Source: Spirosoma sp.
GTDB lineage: Bacteria > Bacteroidota > Bacteroidia > Cytophagales > Spirosomataceae
Direction: 5' to 3'
Length of the DNA stretch: 13,154 bases
Assembly (NCBI GenBank): GCA_025351545.1
Contig: JANXVQ010000968.1
Span: 1 to 13,154 of the forward strand
Shown here in pieces: positions 1 to 6,226 of this stretch. Under the pieces are notes generated by a model that worked only from the letters and a program-made list of their open reading frames with translations, did no database searches and was not told the DNA's origin. Every line of letters begins with the position of its first letter. Within the stretch, counting starts at the first letter, position 1. Made by a program: the position numbers and the translations under genes.

Positions 1-509
1 ATTCGACTGGTGGGCGACCGATTAAAAAAGATAGCACCGATGCGCCTGATCATCAGGTAGCTACGTTTGAGTTCGAAGGGTTTACGGCTATTTGGGAACA
101 GCGGGCTTTTGCTGGTAATATGGCCGAAAAAACAGATCCTAAACAGGCGGTAGGGGTTTATTTCTACGGAACTGAAGGTACGTTTCATATGGGCTGGATG
201 GACGGCTGGACATTCTATCCGTCGGACCCGAAAAAGCCGACCATTCATCAGGATGCCCAACTTAACAAACCCGACGACCAGAATATCGCACAACTCTGGA
301 CTAATTTCCTTGACAGTATTAAAACGAACAAATTACCCATCTGCGACATTGAAGTTGGCCACCGGTCAACAAACATGGCTTTGCTGGGCATGTTGTCTAT
401 GAAACTTGGCCGGAGTGTTGAGTGGGATGGTAGCCAAATTCCTAATGATCCCGAAGCTAATAAATTGCTGAGCCGCGCCTATCGGGGCGAATGGCAATAT
501 CCGGCGTAA
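1..509 (+). CDS. Gfo/Idh/MocA-family oxidoreductase, C-terminal part (5' truncated)
   Basis: The reading frame is open from the left edge (first full codon at position 3) to the TAA at 507-509, giving 168 visible residues. An ATG at 120 lies inside this frame, but coding continues upstream of it, so it is not the start. The visible part matches the C-terminal alpha/beta domain of Gfo/Idh/MocA oxidoreductases: a strand with FEFEGFTAIWEQRAFAGN, then VYFYGTEGTFHMG, then a tail with the pattern RAYRGEWQYP, common in Bacteroidota members. These enzymes use NAD(P) to oxidise or reduce sugars and related cyclitols. The Rossmann domain with the cofactor site lies outside the window, so substrate and export signal cannot be judged. 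The next gene starts 76 nt downstream on the same strand and may be co-transcribed. Family call is firm; specific function is not known. Confidence 0.85.
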   Translation, partial: STGGRPIKKDSTDAPDHQVATFEFEGFTAIWEQRAFAGNMAEKTDPKQAVGVYFYGTEGTFHMGWMDGWTFYPSDPKKPTIHQDAQLNKPDDQNIAQLWTNFLDSIKTNKLPICDIEVGHRSTNMALLGMLSMKLGRSVEWDGSQIPNDPEANKLLSRAYRGEWQYPA

Positions 510-585
510 GGTGATAAGCAGTCAAGGACGAATGCCAGTCCGGGCACGTTAACATCTAATTTATGGGCATCTGATTGCCTACTCC

Positions 586-1521
586 ATGAATTCATTTAAA
601 CACAAAAAAATAGTTGCCAGTAGTTCGATCTGGTTCTTACTCGTGTTCACTTTTCTGCACGTTAATGCTCAGACTACCAGTCGAGTACAGGCTCTCTTCC
701 CGCCGGGAACCCGGGTGATTCAGAATGTAGCTTATGCCGGAGACACGCTAAAAAAACACCTGCTGGATATTTATCTACCCGCCAAACCGGGGCCAATCAC
801 GCCCCTGATTGTGTGGGTACATGGCGGAGCCTGGATGCTGAATGATAAATACGCAGACATGGGCTACATGAAGAATACGATCCGGGCCATTCTCGAAAAA
901 GGCTATGCGCTTGCGTCTATCGACTATCGGCATAGCACCACGGCAGCGTTTCCGGCTCAGATTCAGGACTGCAACCAGGCGCTGACGTTTCTGTATCGGA
1001 ACGCCGAAAAATACACCTATGATAAAAACCGGATTGCCCTGGTCGGGTTCTCGGCGGGTGGGCATCTGGCTTCGTTGCTGGCCCTATCGAACAACAATCC
1101 GGTGCCCGATTTCTACGCTGATCGGAAACCGGCTCCTTTTCGCATCAAAACTGTAATTGACTTTTACGGCCCTGCCGATTTGCTGGCGATGATGCCTAGA
1201 AACGGCTCGCTGTCAGATAGTATCAGTGACCCCGAAAGTCGCTTGTTAGGCGCCACACCACTTCATCGGCCCGATCTGGCGAAACGGGCTAGTCCGGTAA
1301 CGTACGTAGATAAGAATGACCCGCCGTTCTTGATTATTCATGGTCAAAAAGACGAATCTGTTCCGCCCGCCCAGTCGATTTTGCTAAGTTCCTGGCTAAC
1401 GCTGGCGCATGTCAAAAACAAAGTAATTATTGTGCCGAACGCACCTCATTATGGCGCTATGTTCGATAGCGAGTTCAATCAGAAGGCTATTTTCGAATGG
1501 CTGGACATGTATCTTAAATAA
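586..1521 (+). CDS. Secreted alpha/beta hydrolase (BD-FAE/esterase-lipase type)
   Basis: A 311-residue serine hydrolase. Residues about 10-28 form a hydrophobic signal peptide that ends in VNA-Q, suggesting cleavage after Ala28 and export to the periplasm or outside. The alpha/beta-hydrolase landmarks are complete and in order: the oxyanion motif HGGAW (79-83), the nucleophile elbow GFSAG with Ser156, the acid Asp256 in HGQKDESVP, and the catalytic His288 in APHYG. HGGAW near the N-terminus and the strand YLP.KPG.ITPLIVWVHG fit the BD-FAE/acetyl-esterase group (carbohydrate or feruloyl esterases, some lipases and peptidases). It follows a sugar-type oxidoreductase by 76 nt, which is compatible with a carbohydrate-related role, but this is inference. 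No Shine-Dalgarno is visible before the ATG, as is usual in Bacteroidota. The substrate cannot be named from sequence alone. Confidence 0.88.
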   Translation: MNSFKHKKIVASSSIWFLLVFTFLHVNAQTTSRVQALFPPGTRVIQNVAYAGDTLKKHLLDIYLPAKPGPITPLIVWVHGGAWMLNDKYADMGYMKNTIRAILEKGYALASIDYRHSTTAAFPAQIQDCNQALTFLYRNAEKYTYDKNRIALVGFSAGGHLASLLALSNNNPVPDFYADRKPAPFRIKTVIDFYGPADLLAMMPRNGSLSDSISDPESRLLGATPLHRPDLAKRASPVTYVDKNDPPFLIIHGQKDESVPPAQSILLSSWLTLAHVKNKVIIVPNAPHYGAMFDSEFNQKAIFEWLDMYLK

Positions 1522-1556
1522 AAGTTGTTTAGGGTTTTTTCTAAAAAGCTTTTATC

Positions 1557-1687
1557 GTGGTGTCGGGTTCTCAAACCCAACGCAATTGCTGACGTGAATG
1601 TGTCGGGTTTGAGAACCCGACACCACAACTAGGGTAATTGCTGACGCGAATGTGCCGGGTTTGAGAACCCGACACCACAACTAGGGT
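1557..1687. repeat. Palindromic repeat cluster: two 52-bp tandem units plus an inverted copy
   Basis: Two direct 52-bp units occupy 1584-1635 and 1636-1687 and differ at two positions only (1595/1647 and 1603/1655). Unit 1 contains a perfect hairpin at 1600-1623: GTGTCGGGTT, a TGAG loop, then AACCCGACAC. Unit 2 has the same hairpin with one stem mismatch. A 22-nt core is also present once in the opposite orientation at 1557-1578 and is an exact reverse complement of 1605-1626 and of 1657-1678, so larger alternative hairpins are possible. The cluster lies between the convergent hydrolase and ABC permease genes. It resembles REP-like dispersed intergenic palindromes and could also act as a transcription barrier. 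Function and copy number elsewhere are unknown. A short AAAAGCTTTT palindrome (1544-1553) lies just before it. Confidence 0.9.
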
Positions 1688-1736
1688 AAATGGGCAAACG
1701 CTTTTCGGCGGTTAATTTCTTCAACCCAATCAGGGG

Positions 1737-1760
1737 ACTTTGTTCATGTTCAAACAAAGT
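1737..1760 (-). terminator. Hairpin downstream of the ABC permease gene (weak terminator candidate)
   Basis: ACTTTGTT at 1737-1744 pairs perfectly with AACAAAGT at 1753-1760 across an 8-nt loop, 31 nt beyond the permease stop codon. The position fits a 3' end for the minus-strand operon. There is no T-run after it on the minus strand, so it may only stabilise the transcript end, or do nothing. Confidence 0.3.
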
Positions 1761-1790
1761 TAGGGTTCATAGACTGACAAAACAAGTCCA

Positions 1791-4316
1791 TTACCCCTCA
1801 GCTCGCAGCACATCCAGCGGTGGACGTACCAGTACCTCACGGCTGTTAAAAACACCAATCACCACGGTCAGGGCGGTGACTGTAAAGGCTACACCAACCA
1901 GCGGGAGCGTGTCTGGTCGGTAGGGGACTTCAAAAACGAATCGGGCCAGTGCCCACGTGCCGACTACAGAAAGTAAAATACCTGAAAGAGCGGCTAGTAA
2001 GCCTAACAGTCCATATTCCAGCGCAGTAATACGAAGAATCTGGGCGCGGCTCGCACCGAGTGTTCGGAGTAAAACACTTTCGCGAAGCCGCTGGTATTTA
2101 CTGATCACCACTGAACTGGCCAATACCAAAAGACCTGTCAGGATACTGAACAGGGCCATAAACTGGATGACAAACGAGATTTGCGCCAGAATTTCATCCA
2201 CTGTTTTTAGAATCAGGCCAAGGTCGATAGCCGACACATTCGGAAAGTGACTGACCAATTCGCGCTGAAGCATGGCCGACGTCTGATTGTTCGGTACGCG
2301 GGTCATCAGCACATGAAACTGCGGAGCCCGATCGAGAATGCCCGACGGGAATACGACCAGAAAGTTCGTTTGTACACGGTTCCATTCCACTTCACGGGTG
2401 CCCCCAACAATGGTTTGAATTGGCGCGCCTTGTACGTTAAAATCGAGTGTGTCGCCTAGCTTGAGGTGCATCCGGTCCAGAAAATCTTTCTCGATAGACA
2501 CATAAATAGCCCCGTTAGCCTGATAGGGAGCTTTGCCCGACGACAGTTTCTCCGACGAAATCAACGTATCCCGGTACGTTACGCGGTACTCGCGGGTGAA
2601 GGCCCATTTGGGTGTTTTGGCCGTCGTATCTTTTGCGTCTTTTCGGATAACGTCGGTCGTTCCGTTAATGTCTGACAGACGCATCGTCACGACCGGCACT
2701 TCCTGCAGTATGGGTAATTTCTGTTTTTTTACTAATGACCGAATCCCCGCAATCTGCTCATTCTGAATATCAAACAGCACCATATTCGGCTGGTTGCCGC
2801 TCGCCGATAATTCGACCCGACCCAGCAAAAGTCCCTGCGTCAAATAAAGTGTAGCGATCAGGAATGCGCCTAATCCGATGGAGGTGACAAGGATAAGCGT
2901 CTGGTTATTGGGTCGGTATAAGTTAGCCAGGCTTTGCCGCCAGATATAACTCCATGAGGTTGGAAAGAATTTGCGTACCAGCCAGATTAAGGCCAAACCC
3001 AGCGTTGTTAGAATACCGAATGCAAGCGCAAGACCACCCGTAAAGCCAACTGCCAGCAGGAAATTATGCGTTTGCAAATAGGCGAAACCGACAATAAATC
3101 CAACGACTAACAAGTACACTAACCACCGCAATGGGTCTTGGTTACTCAAATCATCTTCATACGAATTGCGCAGTGTCCGCAGGGGCGAGATGTTACGAAT
3201 GGCCAGTAAGGGAAGCAGGGAAAAGAGGACCGAAATAAGCAAACCCGTACCGATGCCGCCCAATATGGCCGTACCCGACAAGGTTGTTTCAACCGTAATT
3301 GGCAGGAAATTGCCAAACACTCTTGGCAAAATCAACTGCACCACCGATCCCGCCAACGCGCCAATTATGGCCCCAATTAACCCCATTAGGGACGTTTGGA
3401 TAAGGTAAATCAAAAAAGCCTGTCGTCCGCTGGCACCGAGGGTTCGCAAAATAGCGACCGACGTTACTTTTTCTTTTACGTATAACTGCACGGCGCTGGC
3501 AACCCCCACGCACCCTAACAGCAAAGCAACAAACGCCACCAAACTAAGGTACTTGGTCAGGTCGGCGAAGGAGCGACCGGTCTGTTTTTTACGTCCATCA
3601 ACGGTATCATAATTTACTCCGTCCTTATCCAGCCGCGCCGAAATAGATTTAACGTATTTTTCAACATCGGTGCCGGGAGTAAATTGGTAGTAATATTTAT
3701 AAGCCACCCGGCTGCCGCGTTGCATTAGTCCGGTGCCGGATAAAAACTGGTTTGGGATAAATACGGTTGGCGCCACGGTGGCCATAATCGCAGCTTGCCC
3801 CGGTGTTTTCATGACTCGTCCCGCAATCAGAAATGATAGATTACCGACTTTCACCGAATCACCAACTTCTGCGCCTAACTGCACCAGTAGTGCATCATCG
3901 ACTAAGGCTACGCGCTGGGTTGCCTGACGAAACGGTTGAATGGCGGATGCGGGCTGAACTTCCCACACGCCGTAATACGGGAAATTGCCCTGTAGCCCTT
4001 TCACCTGCGCCAGCCGAACACCGCCCGTTTTAGGAATAGACACGAGCGACGCAAACGAAACCTCATAGGCACGATCCCGACCAAGGGTTTTAGCCAATTG
4101 CGCCGTTTTGGGCGATGGTGGTCGATTCCAGGAAAGCGTCAGGTCAGCCCCGAGAAGTTCGCGGGCCTGATCGTCGATGCTGCGGGCCAGGTTATCGCCA
4201 AACGAGTTAATCGCCACCAATGCCGCAATACCCAGCACAATGGCCGACATAAACAGCAGTAACCGTTGTCGGCTCCGGCGGCTATCGCGCCAGGCCATGC
4301 GAAAAAGCCAGGACAT
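1791..4316 (-). CDS. ybbP: ABC transporter permease, YbbP/FtsX family
   Basis: Counted from the ATG at 4316 this is an 841-residue inner-membrane protein, similar in size to E. coli YbbP (about 800). A transmembrane segment follows the basic N-terminus (LLLFMSAIVLGIAALVAINS, about 22-41), then a large extracytoplasmic domain. The first FtsX domain (about 250-375) has LRTLGASGRQAFLIYLIQ, a central group of membrane helices lies at about 392-495, and a second extracytoplasmic region leads to the C-terminal FtsX domain (about 712-838) with LLRTLGASRAQILRITALEY. This two-FtsX layout is that of the permease annotated as 'ABC transport system involved in lysophospholipase L1 biosynthesis'. The upstream ATPase gene and divergent tesA support it. 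The frame extends to a GTG at 4370 overlapping the ATPase stop (GTGA), but I prefer ATG 4316 because MSWLFRMAWRDSRRSR is the typical family N-terminus. Its substrate is unproven. Confidence 0.9.
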   Translation of the reverse strand: MSWLFRMAWRDSRRSRQRLLLFMSAIVLGIAALVAINSFGDNLARSIDDQARELLGADLTLSWNRPPSPKTAQLAKTLGRDRAYEVSFASLVSIPKTGGVRLAQVKGLQGNFPYYGVWEVQPASAIQPFRQATQRVALVDDALLVQLGAEVGDSVKVGNLSFLIAGRVMKTPGQAAIMATVAPTVFIPNQFLSGTGLMQRGSRVAYKYYYQFTPGTDVEKYVKSISARLDKDGVNYDTVDGRKKQTGRSFADLTKYLSLVAFVALLLGCVGVASAVQLYVKEKVTSVAILRTLGASGRQAFLIYLIQTSLMGLIGAIIGALAGSVVQLILPRVFGNFLPITVETTLSGTAILGGIGTGLLISVLFSLLPLLAIRNISPLRTLRNSYEDDLSNQDPLRWLVYLLVVGFIVGFAYLQTHNFLLAVGFTGGLALAFGILTTLGLALIWLVRKFFPTSWSYIWRQSLANLYRPNNQTLILVTSIGLGAFLIATLYLTQGLLLGRVELSASGNQPNMVLFDIQNEQIAGIRSLVKKQKLPILQEVPVVTMRLSDINGTTDVIRKDAKDTTAKTPKWAFTREYRVTYRDTLISSEKLSSGKAPYQANGAIYVSIEKDFLDRMHLKLGDTLDFNVQGAPIQTIVGGTREVEWNRVQTNFLVVFPSGILDRAPQFHVLMTRVPNNQTSAMLQRELVSHFPNVSAIDLGLILKTVDEILAQISFVIQFMALFSILTGLLVLASSVVISKYQRLRESVLLRTLGASRAQILRITALEYGLLGLLAALSGILLSVVGTWALARFVFEVPYRPDTLPLVGVAFTVTALTVVIGVFNSREVLVRPPLDVLRAEG

Positions 4317-4329
4317 AATTGAAAGAATT

Positions 4330-4383
4330 AATGAGTGAAAGAGTGAATAGACGGAAGTGAATGGAATCACTCTTGCACTCTTT
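4330..4383. repeat. Imperfect inverted repeat across the ATPase stop / permease start
   Basis: The arms are 4330-4346 (AATGAGTGAAAGAGTGA) and 4367-4383; they are reverse complements at 15 of 17 positions, with a 20-nt spacer. The arm at 4367-4383 encodes the last residues and the stop codon of the ATPase; the other arm lies between that stop and the permease ATG at 4316. The GAGTGAAAGA-like sequence is low in complexity and continues past the arms (TTTCGTTCTTTCGCTC). In the mRNA it would form a hairpin just upstream of the permease start, which could tune its translation or processing. Confidence 0.75.
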
Positions 4384-5068
4384 CGTTCTTTCGCTCTTTT
4401 GAGTCAGATACTACCGTGCCGCCTTTAATCCGGATAATGCGTTGCGTGCGGGAAGCTAATTCCATATCGTGGGTGACCAGTACAAGCGTTGTTCCGGCTT
4501 CGCGGTTAAGTTCAAAAAGCAGGTCTACAACAGTGGCGCTGGTATCGGCGTCGAGATTGCCGGTGGGTTCATCGGCGAAGAGCAACTTAGGCCGGTTGGC
4601 AAACGCCCTCGCCAGCGAAACCCGCTGCTGTTCACCCCCCGACAGTTGAGTAGTGTAATGATGCCCACGCTGGCCCAAACCAACGCGCTCAAGCAGGGCC
4701 TGAGCCGCTTTGCCAGCTCCTTTTTCTCCGCGCAGTTCGAGCGGCACCATCACGTTTTCGAGCGCTGTGAGGGTGGGCAGGAGTTGGAAATTCTGGAAAA
4801 TAAACCCGACGTACTGATTCCGTATAGCCGCCCGCTGATCTTCGTTGAGCGTATCCAGGCGAACGTCGTTTAAATAAACACTACCCGAAGAGGCCCGGTC
4901 CAGACCGGCGCACAAGCCCAGCAGGGTGGTTTTTCCGCTTCCCGATGGCCCAACAATAGAGAAGGTATCGCCTGGCTCGAGGGTGAAATTGACGCCGTGC
5001 AGAACGGTCAGGTCACGGCCTCCGCTCGTGTAGGTTTTCGTCAGATTTTCGACGCGTAGAATACTCAT
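4367..5068 (-). CDS. ybbA: ABC transporter ATP-binding protein, YbbA/LolD-like
   Basis: A 233-residue ATPase of the MacB/LolD/YbbA class with all nucleotide-binding motifs intact: Walker A GPSGSGKTT (40-48), Q-loop Gln92 in FQNFQLLP, signature LSGGEQQR (142-149), Walker B LLFADEP (162-168), D-loop NLD (171-173) and the switch His200. It should form a homodimer on the cytoplasmic face and drive the permease encoded 50 nt downstream. The tight pairing with a large two-FtsX permease and the divergent tesA homologue identify it as YbbA rather than LolD, although the ATPase alone would not separate these. The last residues (about 222-233, SDSKERKNERVQE) are charged, not conserved in the fold, and encoded by the low-complexity inverted repeat, so the C-terminal tail may be a recent addition. 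No Shine-Dalgarno is visible before ATG 5068. Confidence 0.9.
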   Translation of the reverse strand: MSILRVENLTKTYTSGGRDLTVLHGVNFTLEPGDTFSIVGPSGSGKTTLLGLCAGLDRASSGSVYLNDVRLDTLNEDQRAAIRNQYVGFIFQNFQLLPTLTALENVMVPLELRGEKGAGKAAQALLERVGLGQRGHHYTTQLSGGEQQRVSLARAFANRPKLLFADEPTGNLDADTSATVVDLLFELNREAGTTLVLVTHDMELASRTQRIIRIKGGTVVSDSKERKNERVQE

Positions 5069-5097
5069 GGAACAAAATGTCGTAGATGCTACTTTTA

Positions 5098-5331
5098 TTT
5101 ACCACAGAGATTGTTACTTGCTTTCTCCATGTCGTTTATATCTTAGAAGCTGTTTAAGTTAAATTTTGGTGATAAAAATGATGAATTTTTTGTCAGATTG
5201 AGTAGTCAAAACCGGAATTTAGCCCAGCTAAATGAGGGCGTTTGACTACTCAATCTGGCGAAAAAGTCGCTTTTGTAACCCAATAAGATTAACTCAAACA
5301 GCTTCTTAACGGCGCCCCGCTCTGTGATAAA
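5098..5331. repeat. Outer short inverted repeat flanking the MITE-like element
   Basis: The arms 5098-5109 (TTTACCACAGAG) and 5320-5331 (CTCTGTGATAAA) are reverse complements at 11 of 12 positions and bracket the 160-bp palindrome. This suggests that the element was inserted inside an older, smaller palindrome located between the two divergent genes. It may be coincidental at this length. Confidence 0.35.
5146..5305. mobile_element. 160-bp MITE-like palindromic element with TTA target duplication
   Basis: The ends GAAGCTGTTTAAGTTAA (5146-5162) and TTAACTCAAACAGCTTC (5289-5305) are 17-bp terminal inverted repeats with one mismatch. They are flanked on both sides by TTA (5143-5145 and 5306-5308), consistent with a 3-bp target duplication. 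A second perfect 17-bp inverted repeat lies inside (5194-5210 with 5241-5257), and the 30-nt centre carries ATTTAGC / GCTAAAT around CCA (5217-5233). The arms are each 65 nt, so almost the whole element folds into one long hairpin. There is no coding sequence. The size, terminal repeats and TNA-type duplication are those of a non-autonomous miniature element. The TNA duplication and GCTGTTT ends recall IS5-family (IS1031-like) elements, which is inference. It separates the divergent ybbA and tesA genes and so probably lies in or near their promoters. Confidence 0.75.
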
Positions 5332-5352
5332 CAATTAACTCCTGTATAAACA

Positions 5353-6069
5353 ATGAAGTTCTTGAAAACGCGCCAAACGCCATATTCTATGATAAGCGGG
5401 TTGTTGCTGGTCTTAACGGTCTGGGGCTGTGGCTCATCCGATACGAAGACGAACTCAACGGCAACGACCGCATCAACCGCACAAGCCGACTCAAAACCGG
5501 CTAACAGGGAAAAAAAGCAAATCGTGTTGTTTTATGGCAACAGTTTAACTGCAGGCTACGGCGTTGAGCCGTCGCAGGCATTCCCGGCGTTAGTCGGGCA
5601 AAAAATTGACTCGGCGGGGCTGAACTACAGCGTTGTGAATGCTGGATTAAGCGGTGAAACTACGGCCGGGGGCAAAAGTCGCATTGGCTGGGTATTGCGT
5701 CAGCCGGTAGCGGTGTTCGTGCTGGAACTGGGCGGTAACGACGGGTTGCGGGGTCTTCCGCTGGCATCCACCCGGCAAAATCTGCAAGCTATAATGGATA
5801 CTGTCCGTCAGAAAAGTCCGCAGGCGACAATTGTATTGGCCGGGATGCAGATTCCGCCGAATATGGGCACTAGCTATACAAAGGAGTTTCGGGGATTATT
5901 TAAAGAGTTAGCTACCCGGAATAAAGCCGTATTAATTCCGTTTCTGCTCGAAGGTGTCGGGGGAATTCCTAAGCTAAATCAGCCCGATGGTATTCACCCA
6001 ACACCCGCCGGACACAAAATTGTGGCCAATACGGTCTGGAATATATTACGACCGGTGCTTGAGAAATGA
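5353..6069 (+). CDS. tesA: SGNH-family arylesterase / lysophospholipase L1-like lipoprotein (TesA-like)
   Basis: A 238-residue SGNH hydrolase. The four catalytic blocks are in order: block I GNSLTAGYG (62-70) with nucleophile Ser64, block II NAGLSGET with oxyanion Gly101, block III GGND (127-130) with Asn129, and block V DGIHP with Asp212 and His215. Block I has Asn63 where E. coli TesA has Asp (GDS). The N-terminus is a signal peptide ending in VWGC, so Cys26 is a probable lipidation site; a Ser/Thr/Ala-rich linker (about 27-50) then tethers the enzyme to a membrane. The family hydrolyses esters and thioesters (arylesterase, acyl-CoA thioesterase, lysophospholipase L1 activities). It is divergent from ybbA-ybbP, as in E. 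coli, where the soluble periplasmic TesA has the same neighbours. ATG 5353 gives the whole signal peptide; Met13 is a possible later start. Confidence 0.9.
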   Translation: MKFLKTRQTPYSMISGLLLVLTVWGCGSSDTKTNSTATTASTAQADSKPANREKKQIVLFYGNSLTAGYGVEPSQAFPALVGQKIDSAGLNYSVVNAGLSGETTAGGKSRIGWVLRQPVAVFVLELGGNDGLRGLPLASTRQNLQAIMDTVRQKSPQATIVLAGMQIPPNMGTSYTKEFRGLFKELATRNKAVLIPFLLEGVGGIPKLNQPDGIHPTPAGHKIVANTVWNILRPVLEK

Positions 6070-6103
6070 TAAGTCGGTTTTTATAACAATGAAGCTGTCC
6101 AGG

Positions 6104-6140
6104 ATTAATTTCAGGCTACATGTAGCCTGAAATTAATTTT
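6104..6140. terminator. Perfect 34-bp palindrome, probable bidirectional terminator
   Basis: Positions 6104-6137 form a 17-bp perfect palindrome centred between 6120 and 6121 (half-site TGTAGCCTGAAATTAAT), continuing into TTTT on the plus strand. It lies 34 nt after the tesA stop and 89 nt after the tamL stop, between convergent genes, so it can serve both. The GC-richer inner stem and A/T outer stem are typical of such terminators. Confidence 0.7.
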
Positions 6141-6154
6141 AAGATTCCTTCTGC

Positions 6155-6169
6155 GTCGGGCCACCCGAC
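6155..6169. terminator. Short GC-rich hairpin in the tesA-tamL gap
   Basis: GTCGGG (6155-6160), loop CCA, then CCCGAC (6164-6169) form a 6-bp GC-rich stem between the large palindrome and the end of tamL. It has no adjacent T-run and may be an accessory 3'-end structure. The GTCGGG/CCCGAC stem recalls the core of the repeats at 1557-1687, but the similarity is too short to call it a copy. Confidence 0.35.
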
Positions 6170-6226
6170 CCGGAGCCATGATAAACACACTCTATTGTTG
6201 GAAGCAACTTATTATTTATCGCGCCA

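Noticed and set aside
120..122. ATG at 120 as the start of the oxidoreductase
   Set aside because: The same frame is open back to position 3 and encodes recognisable oxidoreductase sequence before this ATG.
1557..1687. CRISPR array
   Set aside because: There are only two direct units, the spacers are part of the repeat (50 of 52 positions identical), and no cas genes are present.
1690..1923. Plus-strand 77-codon open frame crossing from the repeat region into the permease gene
   Set aside because: Most of it is antisense to the permease C-terminus, and its Ser/Thr/Arg-rich product looks like a frame shadow.
4317..4370. GTG at 4370 as the permease start, giving a GTGA overlap with the ATPase stop and 18 extra residues
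   Set aside because: The extra residues come from the low-complexity inverted repeat, and the typical family N-terminus (MSWLFRMAWRDSRR) begins exactly at the ATG at 4316.
4469..4873. Plus-strand 134-codon open frame antisense to the ATPase gene
   Set aside because: It is opposite the motif-complete ATPase and has no recognisable domain or start context.
5241..5275. Bacteroidota-type promoter (TTTG then TAnnTTTG) for tesA inside the palindrome
   Set aside because: The TTTG at 5241 is followed only by CGCTTTTG at 5268, which lacks the TA of the -7 box and has poor spacing.
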